From NCBI GenBank assembly GCA_021229015.1, contig CM037787.1, forward strand, positions 32,140,269 to 32,204,268: a DNA stretch of 64,000 bases. The letters are read 5' to 3'. The position numbers and the translations under genes were made by a program. This document shows, piece after piece, positions 33,498-45,088 of this stretch (position 1 is the first letter of the stretch; each line of letters begins with the position of its first letter). This DNA is from Solen grandis (lineage: Eukaryota; Mollusca; Bivalvia; Adapedonta; Solenidae). The notes under the pieces were generated by a model, which saw only the letters and a list, made by a program, of their open reading frames with translations, had not been told where the DNA came from and made no database searches.

Positions 33498-34409
33498 TTA
33501 TTCCTTGCCTAAACGCCACTTGATGTAGAAGGCCTTAAACTGATCAAAACCAGACAAGACACCAGCACCAGCCACACCTCTGAGGATGTTTGCACCAGCG
33601 CCCTTCATCAGTGACATGAAGCCCTCATTCTTGACAATCTGTAAGGTACAGTCAATGGATCCCTTGTATTTGACAGCCTCTCCAGATGTCATCATCATTC
33701 TTCTTCTGATTGTATCAATTGGGTAGGAGACCAGACCAGCAGAGATGGTCACAATGTAACCAAGGGCAAAGGAGGCCAGGAAATTGTTGCTGTCTCCCAA
33801 GATGATTGGTTTCAAGGTGTCATAGAAACCAAAGTAGCAACCTCTGTAGACGATGATGCCCACGCAGGAGATGACGAAACCTCTGTACAAACCCTGAATA
33901 CCATCAGATGCAATGGTCTTCTTGTATACATCGATCATGCCATTGAATTGACGTTCTCCACCCTTCTTACCAGCCTTGGCATCATTGGCAAGACGAGTTC
34001 TGCAGTAGTCAAGGGAGTAGACAAAGACGAGGGACATTGCTCCAGCAGCACCTCCAGAAGCAATATTCTTTGCAAATTTCAAACCATAGCTGTCGTTTTT
34101 GCTGCTTTTAAACATGGCCTTGATCTGATCCTTGAAGGCAAAATTCAGAGCTTGTGTGGGGAAATATCTGATGCAGTTAGCCATGTTGCCACGCCAAAAT
34201 GGGATGATACCTTCATTTCTGAAGGTTCTTGTGGTACAATCAATAACCCCCTTGTATGGTTTGTCCAGACGTCCTGTCTTAAGCATTTCATCTTGATTCT
34301 GGACCAAAAGCTTGACACGCTCAATAGGGGCAGCTGCGGTCTTGGAGATAATAGCTGCAGCACCGCTGAGGGCGAAGTTCTCAAAAAAACTGATGTCTTT
34401 ACCTCCCAT
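33498..34409 (-). CDS. ADP/ATP translocase (mitochondrial carrier, SLC25A4/5/6 type)
   Basis: Exchanges matrix ATP for cytosolic ADP across the mitochondrial inner membrane. The product is 303 residues (human paralogues are about 298). It has the three-fold carrier repeat with signatures [17 protein letters not shown] and [11 protein letters not shown]; the RRRMMM hexapeptide is diagnostic for ADP/ATP carriers. The start [12 protein letters not shown] sits exactly at an exon boundary: TTTTCACAG precedes the ATG at 34409. The open frame extends 16 codons further upstream, but those codons are intron. The stop is TAA at 33500-33498. The whole coding region is uninterrupted, unlike the four-exon vertebrate genes, while a 5'UTR intron (35099 to 34410) is present. 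The frame is intact and the signatures are conserved, so I take it as functional. Which vertebrate paralogue it matches cannot be said; invertebrate copies are usually co-orthologues. Confidence 0.96.
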   Translation of the reverse strand: MGGKDISFFENFALSGAAAIISKTAAAPIERVKLLVQNQDEMLKTGRLDKPYKGVIDCTTRTFRNEGIIPFWRGNMANCIRYFPTQALNFAFKDQIKAMFKSSKNDSYGLKFAKNIASGGAAGAMSLVFVYSLDYCRTRLANDAKAGKKGGERQFNGMIDVYKKTIASDGIQGLYRGFVISCVGIIVYRGCYFGFYDTLKPIILGDSNNFLASFALGYIVTISAGLVSYPIDTIRRRMMMTSGEAVKYKGSIDCTLQIVKNEGFMSLMKGAGANILRGVAGAGVLSGFDQFKAFYIKWRLGKE

Positions 34410-35099
34410 CTGTGAAAACAAGATAATAATATCCAGATAACATTTTAAAGAAGTCATTCATGTCACCTTGAAATGTCAACTAAACAAAAAGCTGAAGAAA
34501 GCATAAAAAGACTTGACATTTGTATTTTTGCATTAAAAGATGAACCTTTGGCTATCAATACATATCACAAAATCCATCATTTGAAGCAAACTGTAATCGA
34601 CATTTAAACGGACATGATTATTATAAACTTAAGAGGATTTTGAAGTCAACTAAGAAAACTCTTTTTCTGAGTAAGATATATCATTATGTACAGTTACAGT
34701 GAAATTAGACATTAATTTAAGACATTCTTTCATTCATGGTTGATAATAAACAACTGCCTGAATTAAAATACAACACAAGAAATATCTTGTTCAAACCCCA
34801 CCCACCTGTCCCATTCAAGGTCACGTGGGATTTAAAGGTAAAAAAGGTGTCATTTCGAATCGATTCGTTATAATAATATAATTAGCACTGTCATATGTCT
34901 GTTCGTCTCATTATATCATTTTACATATATATGATAACAAAAATACAAGTTAACTGACGACCCCAACCATGACATGTTGAAGCCGGCAAGTTCACAGTCG
35001 CTGAGTATACTCATCTACTCAAGTAAATAACCATAATAAAAACAATTCATTAACAAACTTGTCAAAAATAAAAGTGACAGCGTTCTTCTAGTTACTTAC

Positions 35100-35205
35100 C
35101 TTTGTTCTTGTTCTCGGTACTAGGAGAAAAACTTAAAAGTCTCAGAGTTCCGTCGATGCCCCGCTGCCCTACTTGCGTTCTTGAAAGGAAGAAACCACGT
35201 GACAG
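35100..35205 (-). other. 5'UTR exon of the ADP/ATP translocase gene
   Basis: On the minus strand the sequence ACAAAG|GTAAGTAAC (donor GT at 35099-35098) gives a near-perfect 5' splice site that pairs with the acceptor directly before the translocase ATG (34411-34410), enclosing a 689-bp intron. The exon's upstream limit is inferred from the promoter motifs, not seen directly. A CACGTG E-box (35196-35201) lies close to the supposed start. Confidence 0.65.
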
Positions 35206-35225
35206 ACGTTGTAGGTTACCCGGAT

Positions 35226-35257
35226 AATATATACGTCATCAGAATTGCGCATGCGCA
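35226..35257 (-). promoter_or_regulatory. Translocase promoter: NRF-1 palindrome, CRE-like site, TATA-like stretch
   Basis: TGCGCATGCGCA at 35246-35257 is a perfect match to the palindromic NRF-1 site, the regulator of nuclear genes for mitochondrial proteins. Just inside it, reading on the minus strand, lie TGACGTA (CRE/ATF-like, ending near 35232) and TATATATT. A GTCACGTGG E-box follows at about 35195-35203. The order NRF-1, CRE, TATA-like, E-box, 5'UTR exon is coherent for this gene. Binding itself is inference. Confidence 0.7.
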
Positions 35258-36111
35258 ATTCAATAAAATAGGCCTAGTGAATTCATTGTCATGAAATCAC
35301 TATCGTCAAATACACACATATTTCATATCGGAAAAAAAATATATTGTTATTCTTTAGAATTAATATGAACTAAGGCACAGCCTCAGTGCGGGCGAAGCAT
35401 GATCTCCTTATTGATATATTCAGCTGCTGTATGTATGTTAATTTTAAGGATCATTATGATATCCAGCAACTTGCTTCGAGTGCTAGGTGAAAAAGAAAAA
35501 AAAAGTTTCAAATGGTTAATAATTAAATAACGCTACATATTGGGGCAACAAAGTAAAATTATTTATTTCATCATCATCATCATCATATTTAAATTCAAAA
35601 CAAGCAATTGTAAACAAACAATCCCGTATTGTTTGTTGGTGTCTATAAATATAGGCATGCATAGTCCTCCCTCCAGTCACAATGCGTACATGCTTTTAAA
35701 ACAAAAACACTGACAACAACAACAACAAGAAGAAATTATAAATAAAAATCCCGCTTAGAATGTCTCAAAATTCATCAATGTGGTTCTATATCATATTTTT
35801 TTCTGTATAGATAATTTTTTGTATGTATATTTATTTCAAATCTGGTAGTGCCCTGGCACTGTGCAGGATGCACAATTTGTCAGAAAAAAAAATAGTGAAA
35901 TGATTAACCTTTTTGAGTATATATATATATATGAATACAGCATTACACACAATAAAATATCTCAAAGGTACACTATAATATTTTCCATCGAAATTTCAAT
36001 GGGGAAATCCAAATCCCTATATCTAACGCCAGTGGCAGCATCACTGCAATTCAAACTTATTAAAGTACGAATTTAATAGTTGGACTGGGGTTGGTGTCAC
36101 TACCCAATGAA
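35258..36111. other. Upstream of the translocase, no gene seen
   Basis: AT-rich with a short (ATC)n tract near 35571-35586, an (AAC)n tract near 35713-35727 and a (TA)n tract near 35920-35932. No exon recognised. Confidence 0.5.
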
Positions 36112-36357
36112 AAATAATTGTTTATTTAATGGGTTAAACGTCCAGACGACAGTATTTCAGTCATTAGAAGACTATGTTTACTTGAGGCCACACTGTAGTA
36201 TAGCCACACCCAGTCACATTATCCTGACACCGGGCCAACCAGTCCTGGAACTACCCTGTATGTATTCTGAGCGCATATTTACGACTTTGTTTAGTATGTC
36301 GCAGCCAGGGATCAAACATTCTGGGGCAGATGCTCTTACCACCTGGCTACCTTGACC
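36112..36357 (-). mobile_element. tRNA-derived SINE family B (copy 4)
   Basis: Reverse copy with tail TGTTTATTTAATGGGTTAAAC on the left, GGGCCAACCAGTCCTGG in the body and a short tRNA-like end. Intergenic. Confidence 0.8.
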
Positions 36358-38100
36358 GGTCATTTTGAAATTTGTAAAGATTATGTTCAAATGATACACT
36401 TTCTAGTTTACCTCCTATTTAGAGAAAACCACGAGTATCACCAAAACAGGAGAATCAAAACGTGAAAGGAGAAGAAAAGGAAAGATAAAATAACAAACTT
36501 CTCATCTTTGAAATCAGTATAGCTATTTATCAGCATTTAACTATAAGATGCACAATAATGCAATTTTTAAATCTTAATAGATTCTATCCTATACATAGCA
36601 GTTAATAAAATGAGGACTGGTCCGATCCTACATAAAAATAAATAAATAAGTAAATAAGAAAGAAAATGAAATAAATAAATGATAGATAATTAGATATGTA
36701 GATCTAAGCCTACTGTACATAAACAACTCTTGACCTTTCAGCCAAAAATACACATTTTTTCATTTTCTATTTTGGCTATAATAAACGTACATTACAAGTG
36801 AATTGCAATTATTAATTAGATTTAAAAAAAATGTTCAGAGAAAAAAGAAGAGGAGATTATGCACAAAAAAAAAAAAAATAAAAAAATAAATAAACAACAT
36901 TACTGGGTTATACTCTTATTAGGTTTAAAATACATTGATTAAACTATTTCTGTACATTTGTTATTTCAATTTTTTTTTTTCTTTTTTTTTTTTTGTTATT
37001 TCAAATTTGCTTCTTTTTCATTTACTTATGTAAATCTAAAAATATTGTAGGAGAGAGAGTGAGGCAATATTAACGAAAATATGTCAAGATGTTTCTTTAA
37101 TAATAATAAAAAAATAATAATAATAAAATAGACATATCCGATAATTACATTAAAACAACCTGTCGGGCTTTGATTTACGGATGTGACATTCAGGCGCATA
37201 ATTGTTACATACACAGTATAAATGTTGTTGTTGTATTGGGTTTACCGTCGCTGCGATAGTATTTCAATCATATAGCGACGTCCAGCTAATTACAGGTGGA
37301 GGAAGACCCCGAGTATACAGAGGTAACCGGGTAGAACAACCGACCTACCGCAAGCCAGCTGGAAGGCTTCCTCACATGAAAAATCCGAAGTCCCTACCGG
37401 GATTCGAACCCACCGCGGTGAGGGGCTGAGAGATTTGTAGTCCACGACTGTAACCGCTCGGCCACGGCGGCCCCACACAGTATAAAGCTGAAAGTGTCTG
37501 ACTGACTCGGAATAAAGCAGTCACAGTCACCTAGTGATGTTGCCAGGTGACATGCTTTATCAGTAGGGGGTCTCGGAAACGGCAGGGGCCTGGTGACTGG
37601 TCGGGTGAGGAACAAATGGCTCACAATGAGGATTTCTACTACAGAGCACATAAATTCACACAAATAACGCAATTTCATCAAAATATAGCCTTGAAAATTG
37701 TATGACCAAGTTAGCTGGGGGGTGGGTGGGGCACGTGCCACCCCGATGAATCCGGGCCTGGGAAGATATGTCTAGCTGTAATATATAAATTAATCCGCCC
37801 AAGCCTATCTTCCGGCTGGCATTCTCACTGATCATGGTTAAAAATGCAGTGATACATACTACACACGGCTCCTCTCGTTGCCAGAATGATCTTGTTCTCT
37901 CATGCATATAACATTCAAAGTATATATAATGAACAGCGAACAAATACAATACACCAAAACAAACGTCACAATGAACGTATGCCCTTGTAGTCCACCGTTT
38001 CAATAGATTATATTTTGCTGACTCTGCATACATATCGGTTATGACCTCTACCTGCACAAGTTAAAAGTTATGCCTGGCGTCTATTTCTCTCTCCCTCTGT
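36358..38100. other. Gene-free, left of the gap, apart from SINE copy 4
   Basis: Low-complexity A- and T-runs (36850-37010, 37090-37130). No CANT1 exon seen. Longer open frames on the minus strand at 37394-38057 show no family likeness and partly read the SINE backwards. Confidence 0.5.
37223..37474 (-). mobile_element. tRNA-derived SINE family A (copy 4)
   Basis: Same family in reverse with target duplication ACACAGTATAAA (37211-37222 and 37475-37486). Intergenic, left of the N gap. Confidence 0.92.
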
Positions 38101-38200
38101 NNNNNNNNNNNNNNNNNNNNNNNNNNNNNNNNNNNNNNNNNNNNNNNNNNNNNNNNNNNNNNNNNNNNNNNNNNNNNNNNNNNNNNNNNNNNNNNNNNNN
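38101..38200. other. Assembly gap, 100 N
   Basis: Exactly 100 N, the usual placeholder for a gap of unknown length. CANT1 exons before 39532 are missing and may belong here. Confidence 1.
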
Positions 38201-38205
38201 ATATG

Positions 38206-38600
38206 TCAAATAGAAAACACTGATGAAGAGAAAAATTGTTCAGTTATTTTTGATAACAAATTAAAATTTACAACCCATATACAAGAAAAAGTAAAAAAGA
38301 AAAGATAACCAGACTGTCAGGATCATTTGTAGAGACCGGGCTGACATGGTCTATTCAAAATACTACATCAATATGATAAAGCCGATATCCCAAATATCAG
38401 AATAGCTAAATGTGATAAAACAAGGGGGCATTCATTGAAATTGGAGAAAATTAGAAACAACACAAGATACAAGATTCTCCTCACAATCAGTAAACACATT
38501 GAACAATCTCCCGGAAGAAGCAGTCAATGCGAAATCTGTAAATAGTTTTAAAAGTGTTTCCTTAAACAATGTATGGAAAAATAAAGACAATAAATTTGAG
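38206..38600 (+). pseudogene. 3' remnant of a LINE reverse transcriptase
   Basis: Directly after the gap, VIFDNKLKFTTHIQEKV matches the common LINE block D-L-G-V-x-F-D-x-x-L-x-F-x-x-H-I. Further on, in another frame, FSSQSVNTLNNLPEEAVNA then SVNSFK matches the typical C-terminal end of such proteins. Stops and at least one frame change separate them and the polymerase catalytic part is absent. A dead 3' fragment, probably truncated by the gap. The class within non-LTR elements is not assigned. Confidence 0.8.
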
Positions 38601-38819
38601 GTAGTGAAAATAACCATCATTGTGTACAGATTCAAATTGAGTTAATACAAGCAGATGTGCTTAGAAAAAAAAAAAATCAACACATAGGCTAAAGCCACAG
38701 TTTAGGGAAAAAGTGGCAAACTGTATAAACTATATTTACAATTATACTACACAATCATTAATGTGTTCAAAGTATATAGACATTTAATTTGATTTTTAAG
38801 TAAGTGAGGGTGAGCTATT

Positions 38820-39404
38820 AGGGGTTTATTTAAGGATTTGACTTTCACTTGTCCAGGGGGCAAGTTACTTTGAACATCTACTTCTACTAGCTCCCAGTGA
38901 AAACAGGTTGCCCAATCTTGAAGTAAGTTGGTGTTTGTTAATGTTTAAAACTAAATATGTGCAATATTAAGGTGGATTTTAGTTAATATGCATCAAAGAC
39001 AATTTGCAAGCATTTTACCCCTGATATACTATCCCTTTCCCTCATAGAGGAAACCATGAAAAGATTATGTGAACAACATAAAACCAGATCAGCCTGCGAG
39101 TAACTCGCATGCTGATCAGGTTTTATGCTGTTTGCTGCTCCTCAATGGTCTGGAAATGAGGACTTTATAATTAAATTTGGTAAGGTTTAACTGTGGTTTT
39201 CTGCAGATCAGGCTTTATGTGGTACCTATTGAGTGCGTCAAAACGAGTCTATATGAGGGAAAGGGCTATAGAAAATAAAAAAAACTGAAAGATTTCATTT
39301 ACATAAATAAACTTGCCTGCCGGGCTATCTTCTTTGAAAAATCACCTGCTCACAGTGATTTTAACTCGGCGCGGGCAAGTGTGTGTCCACTTAAGAAAAC
39401 CCCT
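38820..39404. mobile_element. Inverted-repeat element AGGGGTTT...TTAAG, interrupted by a MITE
   Basis: Begins AGGGGTTTATTTAAG and ends CTTAAGAAAACCCCT, an inverted pair. The interior has TTGACTTTCACTTG and a later GGGCTATCTTCTTTG block. MITE copy 6 sits inside. Without it the element is about 343 bp. A relative lies at 22966-23275. Located just before CANT1 exon A. Confidence 0.75.
39029..39270 (+). mobile_element. piggyBac-like MITE (copy 6) with CTAT target duplication
   Basis: Same CCCTTTCCCTCATA and TATGAGGGAAAGGG ends, but flanked by CTAT (39029-39032 and 39267-39270) instead of TTAA. It interrupts a repeat (38820-39404) whose uninterrupted relative at 22966-23275 reads GATATACTGTAGAAAATAAA at the matching place, so the empty site is visible within this window. 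Confidence 0.9.
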
Positions 39405-39531
39405 GAGGGATTGTTTGATAAGGGTGTGTGCATTTGATTTCCAAATTACTAGTTAAACTGACAGAATAACATTTGCAAAGTTTACATCTCTGTTTATATT
39501 ACATGCATTTTTTTTAAAAAAAAAAAAATAG

Positions 39532-40751
39532 GTTTCAAATGTGAATGGGCAACAGTTAAAGATGGAAGATTATATGTTGGTGGTCTTGGCAAGGAGTGGA
39601 CAACAACAGATGGTGTGGTGGTGAACACAAATCCACAGTGGGTGAAATCAATAGGCCCTAAAGGAGACATAATGCACCATGACTGGAAGAATTATTATAA
39701 TGCTCTTAGAGCTAAAACTGGCATGATGTTACCAGGTAATGTTATCATTTGACCCTTATTTTATGTGTTTTAAACTATAGTTGGGATCCTGAAAACTGGG
39801 TCCCATCAAAGATTCTCTGAATATTTGTACAGGTCTTATTTAGAATATGCATGGACAATCTGGAGTCTTTTTCCAGATTATTGGCAGCCATGACTCCAAA
39901 TGATTAGTGAGAACCCTGAGCCTTTAATATAATGAACTGGTGCATGCAAATCATAATAGTATCTGAAAATACCATGCACTAATACACAGTAATCTCTTGG
40001 AAAGGTAAAATCGTTAAGCAATTTACTTTTTTGATGTAATATCGATCCAGTGAACTCGGAAGGTTTGCTGTTAATGACAGAAATATATCTTTTGACTGAT
40101 TGATTAGTCCGAATTTTTTTCTTTACTCTGTAATGGGTAATGCTCTGATAAAAAGCAAAATGATGAAACCTGTAGACTATTCATTGGTAGTAAAAGTATA
40201 GCAATATTACAGAATCAGTACATAAGGAATTTGATATATGTAAATAATAGAAAAAAAATCCAAATAGCATAATGTAAATATATATAATATATAAATTATA
40301 AGACTTAACTATTAAAAGAAACAAAAACTATTAAAAGAAACAATATACATTTTGGGCAAGTGCAGACATTTTTGTTTCAGGGTATATGATCCATGAATCT
40401 TGTGTCTGGAGCACAATACATCAGAGGTGGTTCTTTCTCCCCCGCCGAGCCAGTCGTGAAAGATATGAAGAGCTAGCTGATGAACGGAGAGCCACGAACA
40501 TGATGCTGACTGCCAGTGATGATTTCAAGAAAGTAGAATTGACTCACGTTGGAAAGCTCAACCCTACTCATGGTTTTTCATCATTCAAATTTATACCTGG
40601 GACTAATCATAACATAATAGTGGCCCTGAAATCTGAGGAAGATGGAGACAACAAAGCCACTTATATACTAGTCTTCAACATTGATGGCAAAATTCTTTAT
40701 AATGAGAGAAAAATTGGTGATAAAAAATATGAAGGGATAGAGTTTGTATAG
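39532..40751 (+). CDS. CANT1: Calcium-activated nucleotidase 1 (apyrase), last two coding exons
   Basis: CANT1 is a Ca2+-dependent nucleoside diphosphatase of the ER/Golgi, a five-bladed propeller apyrase that supports glycosaminoglycan synthesis. Exon A, 39532-39735, starts in phase 1 after an ATAG acceptor and reads FKCEW, then [13 protein letters not shown], then NPQWVKSIG. Exon B, 40381-40751, reads [12 protein letters not shown], then [20 protein letters not shown], and KYEGIEFV before the TAG stop. Together they give about 191 C-terminal residues that follow human CANT1 without gaps of note; the human protein is about 401 residues. The earlier exons, with the remaining blades and the signal anchor, are not found between the translocase and 39531 on either strand. 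They presumably fall in or beyond the N gap, or were lost in a wrong join. Confidence 0.93.
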
Positions 40752-43700
40752 CTAGACTCGGTAGTAAAGTGATATTTTTTGACTATGTGATATGTAATGA
40801 AGCAAATGGATGTGTGTGATGTATGCAAGGAGTATTCAGATCATGACATTTAGTTTCAGATCTGTGCTGGTGTGATGGGGCCTGTTTCACAAAGTTTTAA
40901 AGGATTTGTTTTCATGAATACTGGTCATCTTTAAAATTATGAATCTTGCAGATGTACAGAGTACTTCATCAAAATCTCAATTCATCTTTTTAGATTTCTA
41001 TGTTCCCTTTTTTTTTTTTTTTTTTTTTTTACAGAAGGTGATTAGTTTGTGTAAATAGCAATATTTTCTAGAGTTGTGTCAAGTACATCACTTCTTGGGA
41101 TCTCAGCATGATGTCTGTCAATTTTCTAATAATTCCTTTGTCCACAACATTGTGAAACAGGTCCCTGACAAGGTTCTCCAACTGTGGGTAAGAACTAGTG
41201 TGATATATATAATTTTTAGATATTTGATAAATATTTGATCTTGGACCATTGTATTTGACATATCTTGAATTGTTTAATGTTTAATTATTTGTTCTTTTAT
41301 TAATAGATAGAGTGGTTAGAAAGACAGATTTGATTAGTCATTTTCTGCTAGATGCTGAATTCTATTTAATATTAAAAAGAAACCTATTTCTCCAAAAACT
41401 GTTTGATATTGTCTTTCTGTATGTTGCTGTTTCTTTTCCTTAATAAGACATGAATTTACCAAGTGCCTTTAGATCAGTAACTTGAGAAGTTTTATTAAGA
41501 TATGCTATGATTGTCTCCCTTTTATAATATATATTCATATAATTATATATCAATGCGATATGAAAAATCTTTATTTCATATGAAGGAGGTTATTTGTTGA
41601 ATTTTAAGCAAATTTCAAATGAAATCTGCAGAGGGTAACAAAAGCTAAATGATATGTGAAAATAATTAATCCTCTAACAGTATCATTAAACACATATTTA
41701 TCCATCATTCAGAATTTTTTTTTTTAATTCGTTTCTAGATTTCCTTTTCTTATATGTCATTAATGTTTTGTAATGATCGTGTTTGTAGATTTTTTATTTT
41801 ATGTATATACTGCTCTTTTTATCATTTTAATTTGTGAGGACAACAATTATCAGCCATGTTGTAACTTACTTTTTTTGAACATTTGATGTGTATTTTAAGA
41901 TGCTGTAGTATTCAGCTTAAGCTTTCTTAATCATTGGATGTTGCCTAAGACTTTCCATGTAAGTATCATAATAATACAAATTTGGGTTAAAAGTCATATA
42001 TGATGGTACTGGTATAGCTCTCTTGCTTGGTGCTCAGCATATAAGGGTAGTTCCAAAACTGGATGGCCTGGTGTCAGTATAATGTGACTGGTTTTGATAT
42101 CATGCCACATGTCTGTAGTTTAATACTGCAGTGTGGCAGCACTATATCTGTCTCAAGGAGACAAATGACTGAATTACTGTTGGTGGGACATAAGACCCAA
42201 CAAACAACTTGGGTTTTATTTTAAAAAAAAAATCAGGGATTGTTTAACATTGTAACTTATATAAACATGTTTTGATGCCTTGGAAAAACAGAGTAGGCAC
42301 GGATCTTTCCAGGGGCTGTCTGATCAAGATCTACTCTTTTTTTTGTGTGTATACAATATATTCTACACAGTCTGCATGGCATTCAATATGCCATTTTAAG
42401 TTCTATCATTTGATATTCATCAAGTCATAACTTTGTGCATGAATATTCATGAGGTTAATTGTGTATGAATATTCATGAGGTTACTGAACCAAATGGTAAC
42501 AGGGTCCAGAGTAGTGAGGGAGAAGTGTTTGGATGATTTTCTAATAGTAACACCACTGAAGGTCTAGGGGTATACATGTACTTGGTTGTATCTCAGACTA
42601 TCTGTCTATTTTGCTTCACATTTAGAATTTTAATTCATAATTTTCCATTAATCTCACTCAGTTGATGTTATTATCTTTTTTAGAGCCATGTCTTTGTTGT
42701 ATGCTTTAAACATAGTCAGATGTGATAATCTCTAAAAAGTCTTATCGGATGTTCTTTACAAGCAAGGGTTAAAACTTTTAAATGACAGGATTTTAATTCA
42801 TTTTAAAAAATGAAATTAATATTGGTTACTGAAAAGTTAAAATTGACATGTCTATATGATTATAATCATTATTTGTGAAATGTTTTTTTTTTTGTATGTG
42901 ATATTTTATTAATTCTTAGGGACCTTTGATTTGTCATTAATCCTATGCTAACATTTTTAACATTTTTAATTGATGTGATGAACTTATTATATAGGATGGA
43001 TTGACTTAGTACTATCATGGAAGAATGAATATTTAATCTGAATTTGTACTTTGTTTCTTATAGTGCAAGAAGCAAGTTCATACAGCTGATACTATATGTA
43101 GTACTAAACCCTTTTGAATGTTCCTGGCTTGAAACCCATTCTTTGTGCACTTACCAATATTTTGCCCAGGAATGAGGGGCGGTCATACATGGGACTTTTG
43201 ACAGGAGACTCTGCCCTGGTAGACAGGACTTTGACAGTCAGAATGGTCACAAGTCTTGGAAAATAGACTTATGTCTAAAAGGTCCCATCAAAGCATCCTT
43301 TAATCCTGGTACATGTGTTTTGACAAATTGCCATTGCTCTAGGATGGGGATTTTGATCCCAAAAAAGGGAAAATGTCAAATTCCACAGGTCAGATTGTAG
43401 GTATGATCACTTTCTGTAATATACCAAAGTTCTTAAAATGGCATGTCTTCCTTTCTTGGCGCTCAACTTATAGTTCCAAACCTTGGTTTGGCTGGTGTCA
43501 GGATGTGACTGGATATGGTATCATGCCACTTGTTTGCAGCATGATATTTCAGTTTGGCAGCACTATGACATTGATATACTATTTGTTTTGACATTGAACT
43601 CAAGCAAGCAGACACAGATTTTAAGTAGCTAGTGCATATCATATGTATATCAGATGTTTGGTCTGTATAATGGCCATAAACAGTAATAATGATACATAGG

Positions 43701-43845
43701 TTTGTTGGTCTTGTAACATTATTTAAGTTTACATCCATACTGATATGACCAAGAGGCATTGTGCAAAACTTTGTATCTTTTTGACCTGTTTCAATAAACA
43801 GAAAATTTATTATACACTGTGTCATCATGATTGAATAGTTAGATT
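40752..43845. other. CANT1 3'UTR and downstream region
   Basis: AT-rich. A long T-run (about 41008-41030) and SINE family B pieces at 41995-42212 and about 43440-43600 are the only recognisable items. No clear polyadenylation site could be chosen. Confidence 0.5.
41995..42212 (+). mobile_element. tRNA-derived SINE family B (copy 5, 5' truncated)
   Basis: Starts within the body (GGTACTGGTATAGCTC) and runs to GGGACATAAGACCCAAC. Downstream of CANT1. Shorter pieces of the same family lie at about 16076-16120, 18470-18665, 20003-20058 with 20301-20404, and 43440-43600. Confidence 0.8.
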
Positions 43846-44624
43846 TAAACTAACATGATAAGTCAGCCTGAACTGGGTTAAATTAACATGATAAATCAGC
43901 CTGAACTGGTTAAACTAACGTAATAAGTCAGCCAGAACAGGGTTAAACTAACATGATAAGTCAGCCTGAACTGGTTAAACTAACGTGATAAGTCAGCCTG
44001 AACTGGTTAAACTTATGTGATAAGTCAGCCTGAACAGGGTTAAACTAACATGATAAGTCAGCCTGAACTGGTTAAACTTACATGATAAGTCAGCCTGAAC
44101 TGGTTAAACTAACGTGATAAGTCAGCCTGAACTGGTTAAACTTATGAGATAAGTCAGCCTGAACAGGGTTAAACTAACATGATAAGTCAGCCTGAACTGG
44201 TTAAACTTACATGATAAGTCAGCCTGAAGTGGTTAAACTTACATGATAAGTCAGCCTGAACAGGGTTAATCTTACATGATAAGTCAGCCTGAACTGGTTA
44301 AACTTACATGATAAGTCAGCCTGAACTGGTTAAACTTACATGATAAGTCAGCCTGAACAGGGTTAAACTAACATGATAAGTCAGCCTGAACTGGTTAAAC
44401 TAACATGATAAGTCAGCCTGAACTGGTTAAACTAACGTGATCAGTCAGCCTGAACTGGGTTAAACTAACATGATAAGTCAGCCTGAACTGGTTAAACTTA
44501 CATGATAAGTCAGCCTGAACAGGGTTAAACTAACATGATAAGTCAGCCATAACTGGTTTAAACTAACATGATAAGTCAGCCTGAACTGGTTAAACTTACA
44601 TGATAAGTCAGCCTGAACTGGTTT
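43846..44624 (+). repeat. 32-bp minisatellite, about 24 copies
   Basis: Tandem units of the form TTAAACTAACATGATAAGTC then AGCCTGAACTGG. Two main variants exist: AACTGGTTAAAC (31-32 bp) and AACAGGGTTAAAC (33 bp). A second polymorphism, ACATGATA against ACGTGATA or TTATGTGATA, is arranged in longer repeated blocks, showing multi-unit duplication. Between CANT1 and the NAL-like gene. Confidence 0.92.
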
Positions 44625-45088
44625 ACTTCATATATGTTTTAATGCCTTGACAAGCAGAGGAGACTATTGGTCATTAGACTATACACAGACAAATCCTTTG
44701 TTTAATACATCATTTATATTTCATTTAATTAATTTTCATCAAGTCATAAATTTGTACATAAATATTCATAATATAAAGGGTTAATTCATGTTTTTAACAT
44801 GATTGCTTGGTAGCTTTTTACTCTGTATCAACCAGCTGTGCAACATAATATTTTGGGAATGTATTATACTGGGCAAACACTTCTAGGAGGCATAATGTAT
44901 TCTGTGAATATGATGTGAGATTGTAGCATACATACCGGGTAGATCTGTTTTTATACTTTTATTTTAACTGCTTAATAATGTTCTGCTTAAACACATGCAT
45001 AATTGTTTTAAGTGAAAAGTTGTTGTGTCAACAAATGCCATGTATTTTCTGTTCACCACTCTTGAGCTTCTTGGGTTTTCTTATTAAA

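Noticed and set aside
33948..34415. 155-codon plus-strand open frame
   Set aside because: Exact antisense of the translocase coding exon, which has diagnostic carrier motifs on the minus strand.
37394..38057. Two minus-strand frames of 115 and 133 codons
   Set aside because: No recognisable domain, partly antisense SINE, and no splice or conservation support.
43846..44624. Regular repeats that look like a CRISPR array
   Set aside because: Units are contiguous with no unique spacers, and the window is animal nuclear DNA.
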